Shown here in pieces: positions 27,108 to 36,022 of a stretch of 64,000 nucleotides of DNA. Below the pieces are notes generated by a model. It was not told where the DNA came from. It was given only the letters and a program-made list of their open reading frames with translations, and searched no databases. Made by a program: the position numbers and the translations under genes. Source of the DNA: WHSW01 sp963781265. GTDB taxonomy: Bacteria > Actinomycetota > Thermoleophilia > Solirubrobacterales > 70-9. Location of the stretch: assembly GCA_963781265.1 (NCBI GenBank), contig CAWAFH010000017.1, positions 27,470 through 91,469 on the forward strand, given 5' to 3'. Position 1 is the first letter of the stretch. Each line of letters begins with the position of its first letter.

Positions 27108-27194
27108 ATGCCCCCCACCTGGCGCTACATGATGATCGTCTTGGTCGCCTGCCTGGTCGCCTCGATGGTGATCGCGGTCGTGAAGCTGACCTGA
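27108..27194 (+). CDS. 28-residue single-helix membrane protein
   Basis: A tiny open frame from ATG 27108 encodes a peptide with polar start MPPTWRYM followed by a strongly hydrophobic stretch (~9-25) and a C-terminal Lys. It ends 13 bases before the phosphotriesterase-family gene and in the same direction, so they probably share a message. A -10-like TACTAT lies at 27088-27093. The amphipathic N-terminus plus one helix resembles many regulatory small membrane proteins. Expression is not proven. Confidence 0.5.
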   Translation: MPPTWRYMMIVLVACLVASMVIAVVKLT

Positions 27195-27207
27195 GAGACT
27201 GCGCCCG

Positions 27208-28191
27208 ATGGCCACCGTCCAAACGGTCACCGGCCCGATCGAAGCCGGCGAGCTCGGTACGACGCTGATCCACGAGCACCTGCGGACCCGCGACGAGGCG
27301 GTCCACGAGCAGTGGCCGCAGGCGAAGGCCTCGGGCGGGATTCCGGAGCGCGAGCAACCGGGCGACGGCACCGAGGCGGCGCTCGAGGTCGCGCGCGCCG
27401 CTGTGGAGCTGGGCGTGAAGACGATCGTCGACCCGACCGCGATGTTCCTCGGGCGCGACGTGGCCTTCATGCGCGACGTCGCCGAGCAGACCGGCCTGCA
27501 GGTCGTCCCGTGCACCGGGATCTACACCTACGACCACCTGCCGCCGTTCTTCGTCAGCCGCGACCCCGACCGGATCGCCGACCTGTTCGTCGCCGACATC
27601 GAGCAGGGGATCCAGGGGACCGAGATCAAGGCGGCCTTCATCAAGTGCGCCGCCGACGAGCCGGGGCTGACCGAGAACGTCGAGAAGGTCCACCGGGCGG
27701 CCGCGCGCGCCTCGCTGCGGACCGGCGCACCGATCATGGCCCACTCGCGCCCGGCGAGCGAGACGGCGCCGCGCCAGATCGAGATCTTCCTCGAGGAGGG
27801 CGTCGAGCCGGCGAAGATCCAGATCGCCCACACCGGCGACACCGACGACCTGGACTACATCGAGCGGGTGCTGGAGACCGGCGTCTGGATCGGCCTCGAC
27901 CGCTACGGGCTCGAGATGTACTTGCCCTACGAGCGGCGGCAGGCGACGACGCTGGCGCTGCTCGAGCGCGACTACGCGGACCGGGTCTTCCTCGCCGCGG
28001 ACTCCTGCGGGACGATCGACTGGTTCGAGCAGGCGGCGGTCGAGCAGATGCTCGCCGCCGGGATGGCGAAGGACTGGGACGTCCGCATCGTGCCGACCCG
28101 GGTGATCCCGGATCTCAAGGCGGCCGGGGTGAGCGACGACCAGATCGAGACGATGATGGTCCGCAACCCGGTCAGCTGGCTGACGAGCTGA
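27208..28191 (+). CDS. Phosphotriesterase-family metal hydrolase (lactonase-like)
   Basis: 327 residues, the usual size. The TIM-barrel metal site is complete: HEH near the N-terminus (IHEHLR), the Lys to be carboxylated in AAFIKCAADE, His in MAHSRP and AHTGD, and Asp in AADSCG. Family members hydrolyse lactones or phosphotriesters with a binuclear zinc centre; many bacterial ones are quorum-quenching or sugar lactonases. The substrate cannot be read. No signal peptide. It overlaps the convergent kinase/cyclase gene by 20 bases. Confidence 0.88.
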   Translation: MATVQTVTGPIEAGELGTTLIHEHLRTRDEAVHEQWPQAKASGGIPEREQPGDGTEAALEVARAAVELGVKTIVDPTAMFLGRDVAFMRDVAEQTGLQVVPCTGIYTYDHLPPFFVSRDPDRIADLFVADIEQGIQGTEIKAAFIKCAADEPGLTENVEKVHRAAARASLRTGAPIMAHSRPASETAPRQIEIFLEEGVEPAKIQIAHTGDTDDLDYIERVLETGVWIGLDRYGLEMYLPYERRQATTLALLERDYADRVFLAADSCGTIDWFEQAAVEQMLAAGMAKDWDVRIVPTRVIPDLKAAGVSDDQIETMMVRNPVSWLTS

Positions 28192-31100
28192 GCGCGTCCC
28201 ACTCGGCGCGATAGACGCGGTGGGTCCCGGCGAGGCCCTTGAGCTCGAGCTCGCGGCCGTCGTCGAAGCCGACCCGCACGGTGTCGCCGTTGCCCGTGCC
28301 GGCGCGCCGCTTGAGCTCCTCGGAGACGAGGATCTCGCCGCCGCGCGCCTCGGCGGCGATCCGCGCCGCGACGATCACGCTGCGGCCGAAGAAGTCGCCC
28401 TCCTCGCGAATCGCCTCGCCGGCGTGCATCCCCATGCGCACCCGGATCCGTTCGCCCTCGACCGGGTCGCGCTCGGTCAACTCGCGCTGGATCGCCGCCG
28501 CGCACTCGATCGCCCGGGCCGGGTCCGGGAAGACGAGCATGAAGCCGTCGCCCTGGTTCTTGACCTCGAAGCCGCCGTGACCGGGCACGAGGCGGCGAAA
28601 CAGCGAGTTGTGGGCGCGCAGCACCTGCAGCCACCGCTCGTCGCCGAGCCGCTCGGTCATCAGGGTCGAGTCCTCGATGTCGGAGAAGAGGATCGTCACC
28701 TGGCCGTCGGGGGCCGCGTGCGCGGCGAGGTCCGGGCGCTCGGACGCGACCTCATCGATGAGGAAGTCGATCGAGGTCCCGACGTCCAGCTGCTCGAGCC
28801 CCTGGGCGCGAAGCCGCGCCTCGAGCGCCTCCTCGACCAGCCCGACCATGCCGAGCTCCTGCGCGGAATCGAGCGCCGCGCCGAGCAGCTCCAGCGCCCG
28901 CTCGCGATCCCCCGGCCGATCGCGGTCGAGCAGCATCAGCGCGAGCTCGTGGCGGGCGCGGGCGGTGAACGGCCGGTCGCCCATCCCCTCGCTGAGCGCC
29001 AGCGAGGCGTTGAAGTGGCGCTCGGCGTCGTCGACGCGGCCATCGACGCGGGCCAGCAGGGCGAGCATCCGCGCGACCGGGCCATAGGAGGCGGCGGCGC
29101 GGCCGGCGATCACGTTGAGGCCCTCGAACGGGCCCATCATCTCGTACAGCAGGCGGGCTCGATCGACATCCCCGAGATAGCTCGCGACCTCGGCCAGGAG
29201 GCTGAGCGAGATCCCCCACTGGGCATCCAGCGGAACGTCGGTGAAGTCCCGGGCGGCGAGGGTCTCGAACACGGCCCGGGCCTCGCTCAGGTTGCCGAGC
29301 TCGGCGTGGGTGGCGGCGAGCGAGCTGCGCCACGCCGGGATCGCCGGGTACTGCTCGGCGAGCTCGCCGAGACGGTCGATCAGGGCGGTCAGCTCGACCT
29401 CGTCCTCGGGCGAACGGCGCAAGCGACGCAGGAGCGCGATCTGGGTCGCGTGAAACTGGGCGGCGACCGGCTCCTCGGCGCGGACCCCGGCGGCCGCCGC
29501 CTCGAACGAGAGCCGCTCGGCCTGCTCGAAGCGCCCGTCGATCAGGGCTCGCATCGCCCGCAGCAGCGGCACGTTCCACAGCCACTGGGGCTGGCGCAGC
29601 TCGGTCGCCAGCCGGTCGACCGCGGCCAGGTCGGCGTCGACGCCCGGAACGTCGCCGAGCTGCAGCCGGTTGGTCAGCCGGTAGACGTGGGCGCGCAGCT
29701 CGAGCTCGCGGTCGCCGAGCCGCTTCGCGAGGTCGTGCATCTCGTCGCTTTCGGCGAGCCGGCGGCGGACCCGCTCGGGATCGATCGTCCCGGTGAACTG
29801 GCGCCGCGCCAGCGCCGCGGCCTGCGCCGCCGGGTCGGCCACGCGCCGCGCCATCTCCAGGGCCTCGAGGCCGAGGTCGTTCGAGCGCCCCGCGGCGTCG
29901 ACCCAGTAGAGCTCCTGCGCGAGACCGCTCAGGAGCTGCGAGCGGATCGCGCTGTCGCCCTCGCCGACCGCGGCCAGCGACTCCTCGAGCAGCTCGATCA
30001 GCGGCTCGTCGACCACCCCGGCGATCGACAGCACACAGGCCCCGAGCGCCGCCTGCGCCAGCGACTCCGCGGACCCGAGCTCGCGGGCGAGCACCGCGGC
30101 CCGCTCGAACGTGGCCCGCGCATCGCCGGAGCGCGCCGCCCTGGTCTGCGCCTCGCCGAGCTTCAGCAGCAGCTCCAGGCGCCGGCCACGGGCGGGCTCC
30201 GGGCCGAGCTCGAGCGCCTCGATCGCCCGGTCGTACAGTGCCGCCGCGTCCTCGTAGGCGAGGCGGCGCCGTGCCTGGCCCGCCGCCCGGGTCGCGTAGT
30301 CGACGGCGCGCTCGACCTCCCCCAGCGGCGCGGCCTCGAGGAAGTGATGGGCGAGCTCCGCCAGATGGTGCTCGAGGTCGTCGGCGTAGACGCGCTCGAG
30401 CGCCTCGCCGATCTCGCGCTGCAGCGCGAGCCGGCGCGCCGACGGGATCTCGGCCTGCAGCGTCTCGCGGACCAGCGCGTGCGAGAACGAGTACCTGCCG
30501 CCGACCTCGGCCGGCGGGTCGACGAGCCGGTCGCCGACCGCCTCGGCGAGCGCCGGCTCGACGTCGGCCGGCTCGAGCTCGCAGACCTGCGACAGGACCT
30601 GGAGGTAGAACTCGCGCCCGCAGACGGCGGCGATTCGCAGCACCTCGTTCGCGCGCTCGGAGAGCCGGTCGAGCCGCCGGCCGACCACCTCGCGGACCCC
30701 GTGGGGAATCTGGACCTGGCGGCGCGCCTCGCGCTCGCCGAGGTGACCCTCGGCGGCCATCAGCCGGACCACCTCGCCGATGAAGAACGGGTTGCCGGCG
30801 GTCTGGTCGTGGATCGCCGCGGCGAGGTCGGCAGGCGGCCGGTCGACGCCGGCCGTGAGCTCGATGTAATCGGCGATCCCCTCGGGGTCGAGTCCGCGCA
30901 GCGAGATCCGGCGCACGCCGTCGATCGCGCTCAGCTCGCCGAGCGTGTCCGCGAGCGGGTGATGGCGGCCGAGCTCGACGTCGCGGTAGGTGCCGATCAC
31001 CAGCAGCCCGGTGTCGGCGAGCCGGCGGGCGACGAACCGCAAGAGCAAGAGCGAGGGCTCGTCGGCCCAGTGCAGGTCGTCGAGCACCAGCACCATCGGG

Positions 31101-32528
31101 CGAGCGCGCGAGACCCCGGCGATGAAGGTCGCGAACGAGTCGAAGAGGCGGAAGCGCTCCTGCTCGGAATCGACGTCGGCGAGCTCGCCGACGTCGCCGA
31201 GCCGCTCGGCGAGCTCGGGGACGATCCGGGCGACGTCGGCCGCGCGCCCGCCGAGCTCCCAGCGCAACCCGACCGGGTCCGCCTCGCGGACATACGAGCG
31301 CAGCGCCTCGGCCCACGGCCAGTACGGGGGCTGGCCCTCGGACTCCTGGCAGCGGCCCCAGTAGACGCGCGCCCCGCGAACCCCGGCGTAGGTCGAGAGC
31401 TGCTCGGCGGCTCGGGTCTTGCCGATCCCGGGATCGCCGGACAAGCAGCAACAGCCGGCCCTGGCCGGCGAGCGCATCCTCGAGCAGCCCCCGCATCTCG
31501 CCGAGCTCGGCGTCACGGCCGACGAAGACGCCGCGGGCGAGCGCCTCGAGCGGGTTCTCCTCGGCGTCCTCAGCGGCGGGCTCGGCCGGTGCGGCGGCCG
31601 CGGCCTCGATCGCCCGCCGCGCGGCGGCGGCCGACTGCGGACGCTCGTCGGGCGACTTCGCGAGCAGCTCGAGCACGAGCCGGTCGAGCGCCGGCGAGAT
31701 CTCCGGGCGATGGCGCGACGGCGCGACCGGCTTCGCGTTCAGGTGGCGGCCGATGATCGCGACGGCGTCGTCACCCGGGAACGGCGGCTCCCCGGTGAGC
31801 AGCTCGTAGAGCATCGCGCCGAGCGAGTAGATGTCGGAGCGCTCGTCCGAGCCGCGCCCGAGCGCCTGCTCGGGAGGCAGGTAGGCGACGGTCCCGACGA
31901 GCATCCCCTCGACCGCGGCGCGCGAGCGCCGGTCGGTGGTCGCGAGGCCGAAGTCGCCGAGCCGGGCGCTCCCGTCGTCGCCGAGCCAGACGTTGGCGGG
32001 CTTGAGGTCGCGGTGGACGATCCCGCGGGCATGCGCGTGCTCGAGGGCGCGACACACGTCGGCGACGATCTCGAGCGCGCGGTCGGGATCGAGGCGGCGG
32101 TCAGCGGCCGCTTCGAGCGCACCGGCGAGGTCGCCGCCGCCCACGTACTCGCTCACCACGTACGGCACCCGCTCCTCCTCGCCCGAGTCCAGCACGCGCA
32201 CGATGTGGGGGTGCTCGCCGAGCTTGCCCATGGCGCGGGCCTCGCGGCGCACCCGGGCGAGCACCGTCTCGCCGATCCCCTCGGTGTCGAAGACGGCGAC
32301 CGCGACCTCGCGCTCGCCCGCCTCCAGGTCGCGAGCCCGGTAGACGCTCTTGCGCCCGCCGCGGCCGAGGAAGCCCTCGACGCGATAGCGGCCGGCGATC
32401 AGGTCGGGTTGCTCGCCGGCCTCGGGGTCGGCGGGGCGCGGCACGCTCTGTTGTTCGAGCGGCGCACCGCAGGAGTCGCAGAACCGCGCCTCCGGCCGGT
32501 TGAGGTTGCCGCACTCCGAGCAGCGCAT
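28172..32528 (-). pseudogene. Zinc-ribbon/protein-kinase-like/AAA-TPR/adenylate cyclase fusion, broken by one frameshift
   Basis: Two frames join to about 1451 residues. The first gives a zinc ribbon (MRCSECGN, FCDSCG), a Ser/Thr kinase-like domain (~45-310) with GRGGRKSVYRARD, HRDLKPAN and DFG, then an AAA domain that breaks in QGRLLLL. The second resumes at SGDPGIGKT (Walker A) and LVLDDLHWAD, continues through TPR-like helices, and ends in a class III cyclase with FSDIEDST and NQGDGF metal Asp residues. An extra T at 31440-31445 (minus strand CTGCTTGTCC) causes the shift. The beta-3 Lys is missing (VAVAVFDTEG), so the kinase domain may be non-catalytic. ATG 32528; a TATCCT -10 lies just upstream. 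Confidence 0.82.
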
Positions 32529-32563
32529 GCACGGCTGAGGATAGGTGGCGATCGCCGGTGGGC

Positions 32564-32569
32564 TAGATT
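32564..32569 (+). promoter_or_regulatory. -10 element of a leaderless promoter for the cyclophilin gene
   Basis: TAGATT ends 6 bases before ATG 32576, placing the transcript start on the start codon. On the other strand TATCCT (about 32538-32543) lies 9 bases before the divergent kinase/cyclase start. The 47-base divergent gap thus seems to hold both promoters. Confidence 0.5.
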
Positions 32570-32575
32570 CGGAGC

Positions 32576-33034
32576 ATGTCTCAAGCCACACTCCACACGA
32601 ATCAAGGCCCGATCGCGATCGAATTCTTCGACGACGACGCGCCGAAGACGGTCGAGAACTTCCGCAAGCTCGCCGCCGACGGCTTCTACGACGGGCTCAC
32701 CTTCCACCGCGTGATCAGCGACTTCATGATCCAGGGCGGCTGCCCCGAGGGCACCGGAACGGGCGGCCCCGGCTACACGTTCGAGGACGAGTTCAACGAC
32801 AACAAGATCGTCCGCGGCGCGCTCGCGATGGCCAACGCCGGCCCGAACACCAACGGCTCGCAGTTCTTCATCGTCACCGTCGACGCAGCCCCGTGGCTGG
32901 ACGGCAAGCACACCGTCTTCGGCGAGGTCAGCTCCGGAATGGAGACGGTCGACGCGATCGAGGGCACCGCGACGGGCGCGGGCGACCGCCCGGTCGAGCC
33001 GCAGGTGATCGAGCGGATCGAGTTGGGCGACTGA
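32576..33034 (+). CDS. Cyclophilin-type peptidyl-prolyl cis-trans isomerase
   Basis: 152 residues, a single cyclophilin domain. FHRVISDFMIQGG (catalytic Arg), MANAGPNTNGSQFFI and WLDGKHTVFGEV are the family's active-site motifs and all are intact. No signal peptide, so it is cytoplasmic. It speeds proline isomerisation during folding. ATG 32576 appears leaderless. The cupin gene follows after 10 bases and is likely co-transcribed. Confidence 0.95.
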   Translation: MSQATLHTNQGPIAIEFFDDDAPKTVENFRKLAADGFYDGLTFHRVISDFMIQGGCPEGTGTGGPGYTFEDEFNDNKIVRGALAMANAGPNTNGSQFFIVTVDAAPWLDGKHTVFGEVSSGMETVDAIEGTATGAGDRPVEPQVIERIELGD

Positions 33035-33044
33035 GCTCGTTGAG

Positions 33045-33491
33045 GTGAGCTACCGCGTGCTCACCGCCGAGGACGCCTTCTGGCGGCCCTCGAACCAGAT
33101 GCGGGTGGAGAACACCGACCTCGCCAAGCAGCTCGGCGCCGAGACCCTCGGCGCCCGGCTGTGGCGGCTCGAGCCCGGCCAGGCCTCGACCCGCCACCGC
33201 CACCTCGAGACCGCCGAGCTCTACGTCGTGCTCGAGGGCACGGGACGCCTCGCGGTCGACGACGAGGTGCTGACGCTGACGCCTCTCAGCGCGGTCCTGG
33301 TCGAGCCCGAGACCGTCCGCCAGCCGTTCAACGACACCGATGCCACGCAGCTATGGCTGGTCGTCGGGGCGCCGAAGGAGGCCGCCAACACGCTCGAGAT
33401 GACCCCGGAGCTGCTCGCCCGGATGTATCCCGACGGCCCCCGCGCCCTGCCCGCAGAGCTCGGCGGCGGCGAGTACGACGCGGACGCCTGA
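33045..33491 (+). CDS. Cupin-domain protein
   Basis: 148 residues. The two conserved cupin motifs are visible: RHRHLETAELYVVLEGTGRL (His, His, Glu metal ligands) and the later PETVRQPFNDTD, in which the second-motif His appears to be replaced by Gln. It may bind a metal only weakly. The family covers many small-molecule enzymes and sensors, so no reaction is assigned. GTG 33045, immediately downstream of the cyclophilin gene. Confidence 0.8.
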   Translation: MSYRVLTAEDAFWRPSNQMRVENTDLAKQLGAETLGARLWRLEPGQASTRHRHLETAELYVVLEGTGRLAVDDEVLTLTPLSAVLVEPETVRQPFNDTDATQLWLVVGAPKEAANTLEMTPELLARMYPDGPRALPAELGGGEYDADA

Positions 33492-33495
33492 GCGC

Positions 33496-34122
33496 CTACG
33501 GGCGCACGGTGAGCCGCTCGCCGTCGCGCTCGACGGCGATCGCGACGATCCCGGGCTCGTCGGGGTCGGCGACGAACTCGACTTGGCCCAGCTCGCCGAT
33601 CACGCCCTCCCAGCGCTCCCGCGCCGCCTCCGGGTCGGCCACCGCGACCGTGATCGCGGCGACCCTGCCGGGCGCCGCGCGCTCGGGCCAGTCCGGTCCA
33701 CCCCAACGCCACGACTCGGGCGGGCGGGGCTCGCTGACCGAGACGATCGCGCCGCGCATGTCGGCCGGGTGCAGATGCGCCTCGACGATCTCGTCGAGCT
33801 CGACCGCGAACACCTCGCGCACCCCGAGCGCGGCGGCGCGGCCGCGGGCGGCCGCCACGTCGGCGACCTGGAACATCGCCATGTAGCCGGTGTCGCCGCC
33901 GCGGCGCTCGAGCAGGCGCCCTGCCGACGTCCCGTCGCGGATCGGCGAGACGACCTCGAGGAACGTGTCGCCGATCGCGAAGACCGCGTTTCGCAGGCCG
34001 AAGTGAGCCACAGCCGGGTCCGCGTAGGGCTCGCGGAGGCCGAGCTGCGCGGTCAGGCGTTCGACGACCGGCTCGAGCTCGGACGCGGCGAGCACCGCCT
34101 GGCGCAGCCGCGGCGCCGCCAC
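33496..34122 (-). CDS. VOC-superfamily (glyoxalase-like) protein
   Basis: 208 residues with two paired beta-alpha-beta-beta-beta modules. The first runs from LRQAVLAASELEPVVERLTAQLGL to FLEVVSPI; the second is around AAITVAVADPEAARERWEGVIG. Asp/Glu/His candidates for metal are present (AHFGL, FLEVV). The family includes dioxygenases, isomerases and resistance proteins; I cannot assign a substrate. It follows the gene at 34128-34616 on the same strand after 5 bases, so they form an operon. Confidence 0.78.
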   Translation of the reverse strand: MAAPRLRQAVLAASELEPVVERLTAQLGLREPYADPAVAHFGLRNAVFAIGDTFLEVVSPIRDGTSAGRLLERRGGDTGYMAMFQVADVAAARGRAAALGVREVFAVELDEIVEAHLHPADMRGAIVSVSEPRPPESWRWGGPDWPERAAPGRVAAITVAVADPEAARERWEGVIGELGQVEFVADPDEPGIVAIAVERDGERLTVRP

Positions 34123-34127
34123 CGCGG

Positions 34128-34616
34128 CTACTTGCTCTCGCCGTCCTCCCAGCCGGGCGATGCCTGGCCGGGCTGGAGGTTGATCGAGGCACCGCCCGCG
34201 CCGGTATCGATTCCGTGCTTGGCGAGCGCGGCCATGATCTGCTGCTGCATCTCGGCGTAGCTGCTCGCGTCGGCGCCGGCGTCGACGACGCCCTTTTGCG
34301 GGTCGATCCCGTGCCGGCCCATGATCTCGAGGATCTCCTCGCGCAACCCGGAGCCGCGCAGGTCGAGCACCTGCGGCTCGCCCTGGGAGATCTGGACGTT
34401 GCCCGACGCGATCGCCTGCTGGATCATCGGCCCGATCTGGGTGAGCGCCGCGAGCCCGTCGGCGACGCCCATCGAGGCGAGGTCGGGCGCCCCGCCACCG
34501 ACCTGGCTGCCGACGACCGGCTGGCCCTCCGGGCTGGCGAACGAGCCCAGCGCCGCTTCGCCGGTCGAGTCGGGGATCGCGCTCTCGCGCTTGCGCCGCC
34601 GGGAGAAGAAGCCCAC
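34128..34616 (-). CDS. Hypothetical protein, glycine/glutamine-rich
   Basis: 162 residues. It has a basic N-terminus (GFFSRRRKRES), a flexible middle, and two similar helical stretches, REEILEIMGRHGIDPQKG and YAEMQQQIMAALAKHGIDT, which look like a small repeat. No signal peptide or membrane helix. I do not recognise the family. GTG 34616 appears leaderless, with TAGGAT 6 bases upstream. It is co-oriented with the VOC gene. Confidence 0.7.
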   Translation of the reverse strand: MGFFSRRRKRESAIPDSTGEAALGSFASPEGQPVVGSQVGGGAPDLASMGVADGLAALTQIGPMIQQAIASGNVQISQGEPQVLDLRGSGLREEILEIMGRHGIDPQKGVVDAGADASSYAEMQQQIMAALAKHGIDTGAGGASINLQPGQASPGWEDGESK

Positions 34617-34622
34617 GGCGCG

Positions 34623-34628
34623 ATCCTA
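34623..34628 (-). promoter_or_regulatory. -10 element of a leaderless promoter
   Basis: On the minus strand TAGGAT is followed by 6 bases and then GTG 34616. That spacing puts the transcript start on the first base of the start codon, as in known actinobacterial leaderless genes. There is no ribosome-binding site in the spacer. Confidence 0.5.
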
Positions 34629-34655
34629 ACGCCGGCGCGGGCGCCGGGAAAGGGC

Positions 34656-35582
34656 TCAGACCTCGTCGGCCGAGAACGTGTCGCAGCTCGCCGGGTCGCC
34701 GGACTCATAGCCGGTGTCGAACCAGCGGCGCCGCTGCTCGGAGCTGCCGTGGGTGAAGCTGTCGGGGTTGACCGACTGCCCGGCTTGGCGCTGGAGCCGG
34801 TCGTCGCCGACCGCCTCGGCGGCGTTGAAGGCCTCGTCGAGGTCGCCCTGCTCGAGGTCGCCTGACTTGAACACGGTCGACGCCCAGACGCCGGCGTAGC
34901 AGTCGGCCTGCAGCTCGGTGCGAACCGAGAGCTCGTTCGCGTCGCCGGGGTTGGACCGCGTCTCGCCGGCCACCTCGCGCTCGGTCCCGCGCAGGTTCTG
35001 GACGTGGTGGCCGATCTCATGGGCGATCACGTACGCCCAGGCGAAGTCGCCGCTCGCGTTCAGCTGGCGCTTCATGTCCTCGTAGAAGCTCAAATCGAGA
35101 TAAACGCGCTGGTCGGCCGGGCAGTAGAACGGCCCGACCGCCGAGCTCGCGGAACCGCAGCCGTTCGTGCGAACCGCGTTCGCGTAGAGATAGAGGGTCG
35201 CGGGCCTGTACGTCGTGCCCTCCTGCCTGAAGATGTCGCTCCAGACGTCCTGGGTGTCGTTGAAGACGAACTGGGAGAACTCCTTCAGGTCACGTTGCGG
35301 ATCCTCCTCGGGCGGGATCCCGACCGGGTTCGAGGTTCCGGGCGCCTCGACCCCCGTTCCGAACACCTGGCCGACGTCGAAGCCGCTCCCGCTCGAGCCG
35401 CCGCCGAAGACCTGGATCGCGACGATGATCAAGACCACGATCACGCCCGCCCCGCCGCCGAGCCCGGCGATGTTGCCGGGGATCGGGAGGCCACCGCCAC
35501 CGCCACCGCCGGCGGACGGCGAGGAGCCGCGGGCGTCGATCACGTTGCGGTCCTTGCGGCCCTTCGCCCGGTTCCACTTCAT
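34656..35582 (-). CDS. YpfJ-family neutral zinc metallopeptidase, membrane-anchored
   Basis: 308 residues. A cytoplasmic basic start, Gly-rich stretch, single membrane helix ~43-60, then the peptidase domain. The zinc site HEIGHH (His188, Glu189, His192) and the downstream ELQADCYAG (third ligand) are intact, as are the paired Cys (NGCGS, FYCPA). The family (PF04228) is widely conserved without a proven substrate. Topology places the active site outside the membrane. ATG 35582. Confidence 0.92.
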   Translation of the reverse strand: MKWNRAKGRKDRNVIDARGSSPSAGGGGGGGLPIPGNIAGLGGGAGVIVVLIIVAIQVFGGGSSGSGFDVGQVFGTGVEAPGTSNPVGIPPEEDPQRDLKEFSQFVFNDTQDVWSDIFRQEGTTYRPATLYLYANAVRTNGCGSASSAVGPFYCPADQRVYLDLSFYEDMKRQLNASGDFAWAYVIAHEIGHHVQNLRGTEREVAGETRSNPGDANELSVRTELQADCYAGVWASTVFKSGDLEQGDLDEAFNAAEAVGDDRLQRQAGQSVNPDSFTHGSSEQRRRWFDTGYESGDPASCDTFSADEV

Positions 35583-35709
35583 CGGCGCGACCTGCGCTTC
35601 GTCACCGCGCCCAGTCTAGGCTTGGCCCCGATGCAGCGGATGATCGGCGCCGATGCGGTCCGCCCCACCGATCCGCGCTGATCGCGCCGCACCGTCACCG
35701 CTCAGCGGT

Positions 35710-35715
35710 TAGCGT
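35710..35715 (+). promoter_or_regulatory. -10 element of a leaderless promoter
   Basis: TAGCGT (within GGTTAGCGT) ends 7 bases before ATG 35723. No ribosome-binding site intervenes, so the message probably begins at the start codon. Confidence 0.45.
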
Positions 35716-35722
35716 GCGCTCC

Positions 35723-36016
35723 ATGGGCTTCAAGGACAAGCTCGGCAAGGCGCTCGGCACGACCGAGGGCTCGCTGCATCCCGACGGGCTGGCCGAGGTG
35801 GCGATCGGCGATGCCAGCTATGACGACTGGGACATCGTCGCCGACTATCCGGAGCTCGAGACGGCGCGCGCCTTTCGCCAGGCGCTGACCGATCTCGGCC
35901 ACGAGGCCGTGCTGACCTCGGACTGGCCGCTCGACGAGCACGGCCGCGGCGACATCTCGCTGCGGGTACCGGCCGGGCGCGGGACCGAGGCCGAGGAAGC
36001 GCTCGAGCCCGAGTAG
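35723..36016 (+). CDS. Small conserved-looking hypothetical protein
   Basis: 97 residues from ATG 35723, acidic, no signal peptide. The C-terminal part (ARAFRQALTDLGHEAVLTSDW...GRGDISLRVP) looks like a small alpha/beta fold resembling DUF2007-type signalling domains, but that is only a guess. It is convergent with the PQQ-propeller gene, with 6 bases between stops. Confidence 0.65.
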   Translation: MGFKDKLGKALGTTEGSLHPDGLAEVAIGDASYDDWDIVADYPELETARAFRQALTDLGHEAVLTSDWPLDEHGRGDISLRVPAGRGTEAEEALEPE

Positions 36017-36022
36017 TCGGGC

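Noticed and set aside
28220..31756. A 1178-codon open frame on the plus strand opposite the kinase/cyclase gene.
   Set aside because: Low-complexity Arg/Asp/Leu composition with no family similarity; it is the usual antisense frame of high-GC DNA, while the minus strand has clear domains.
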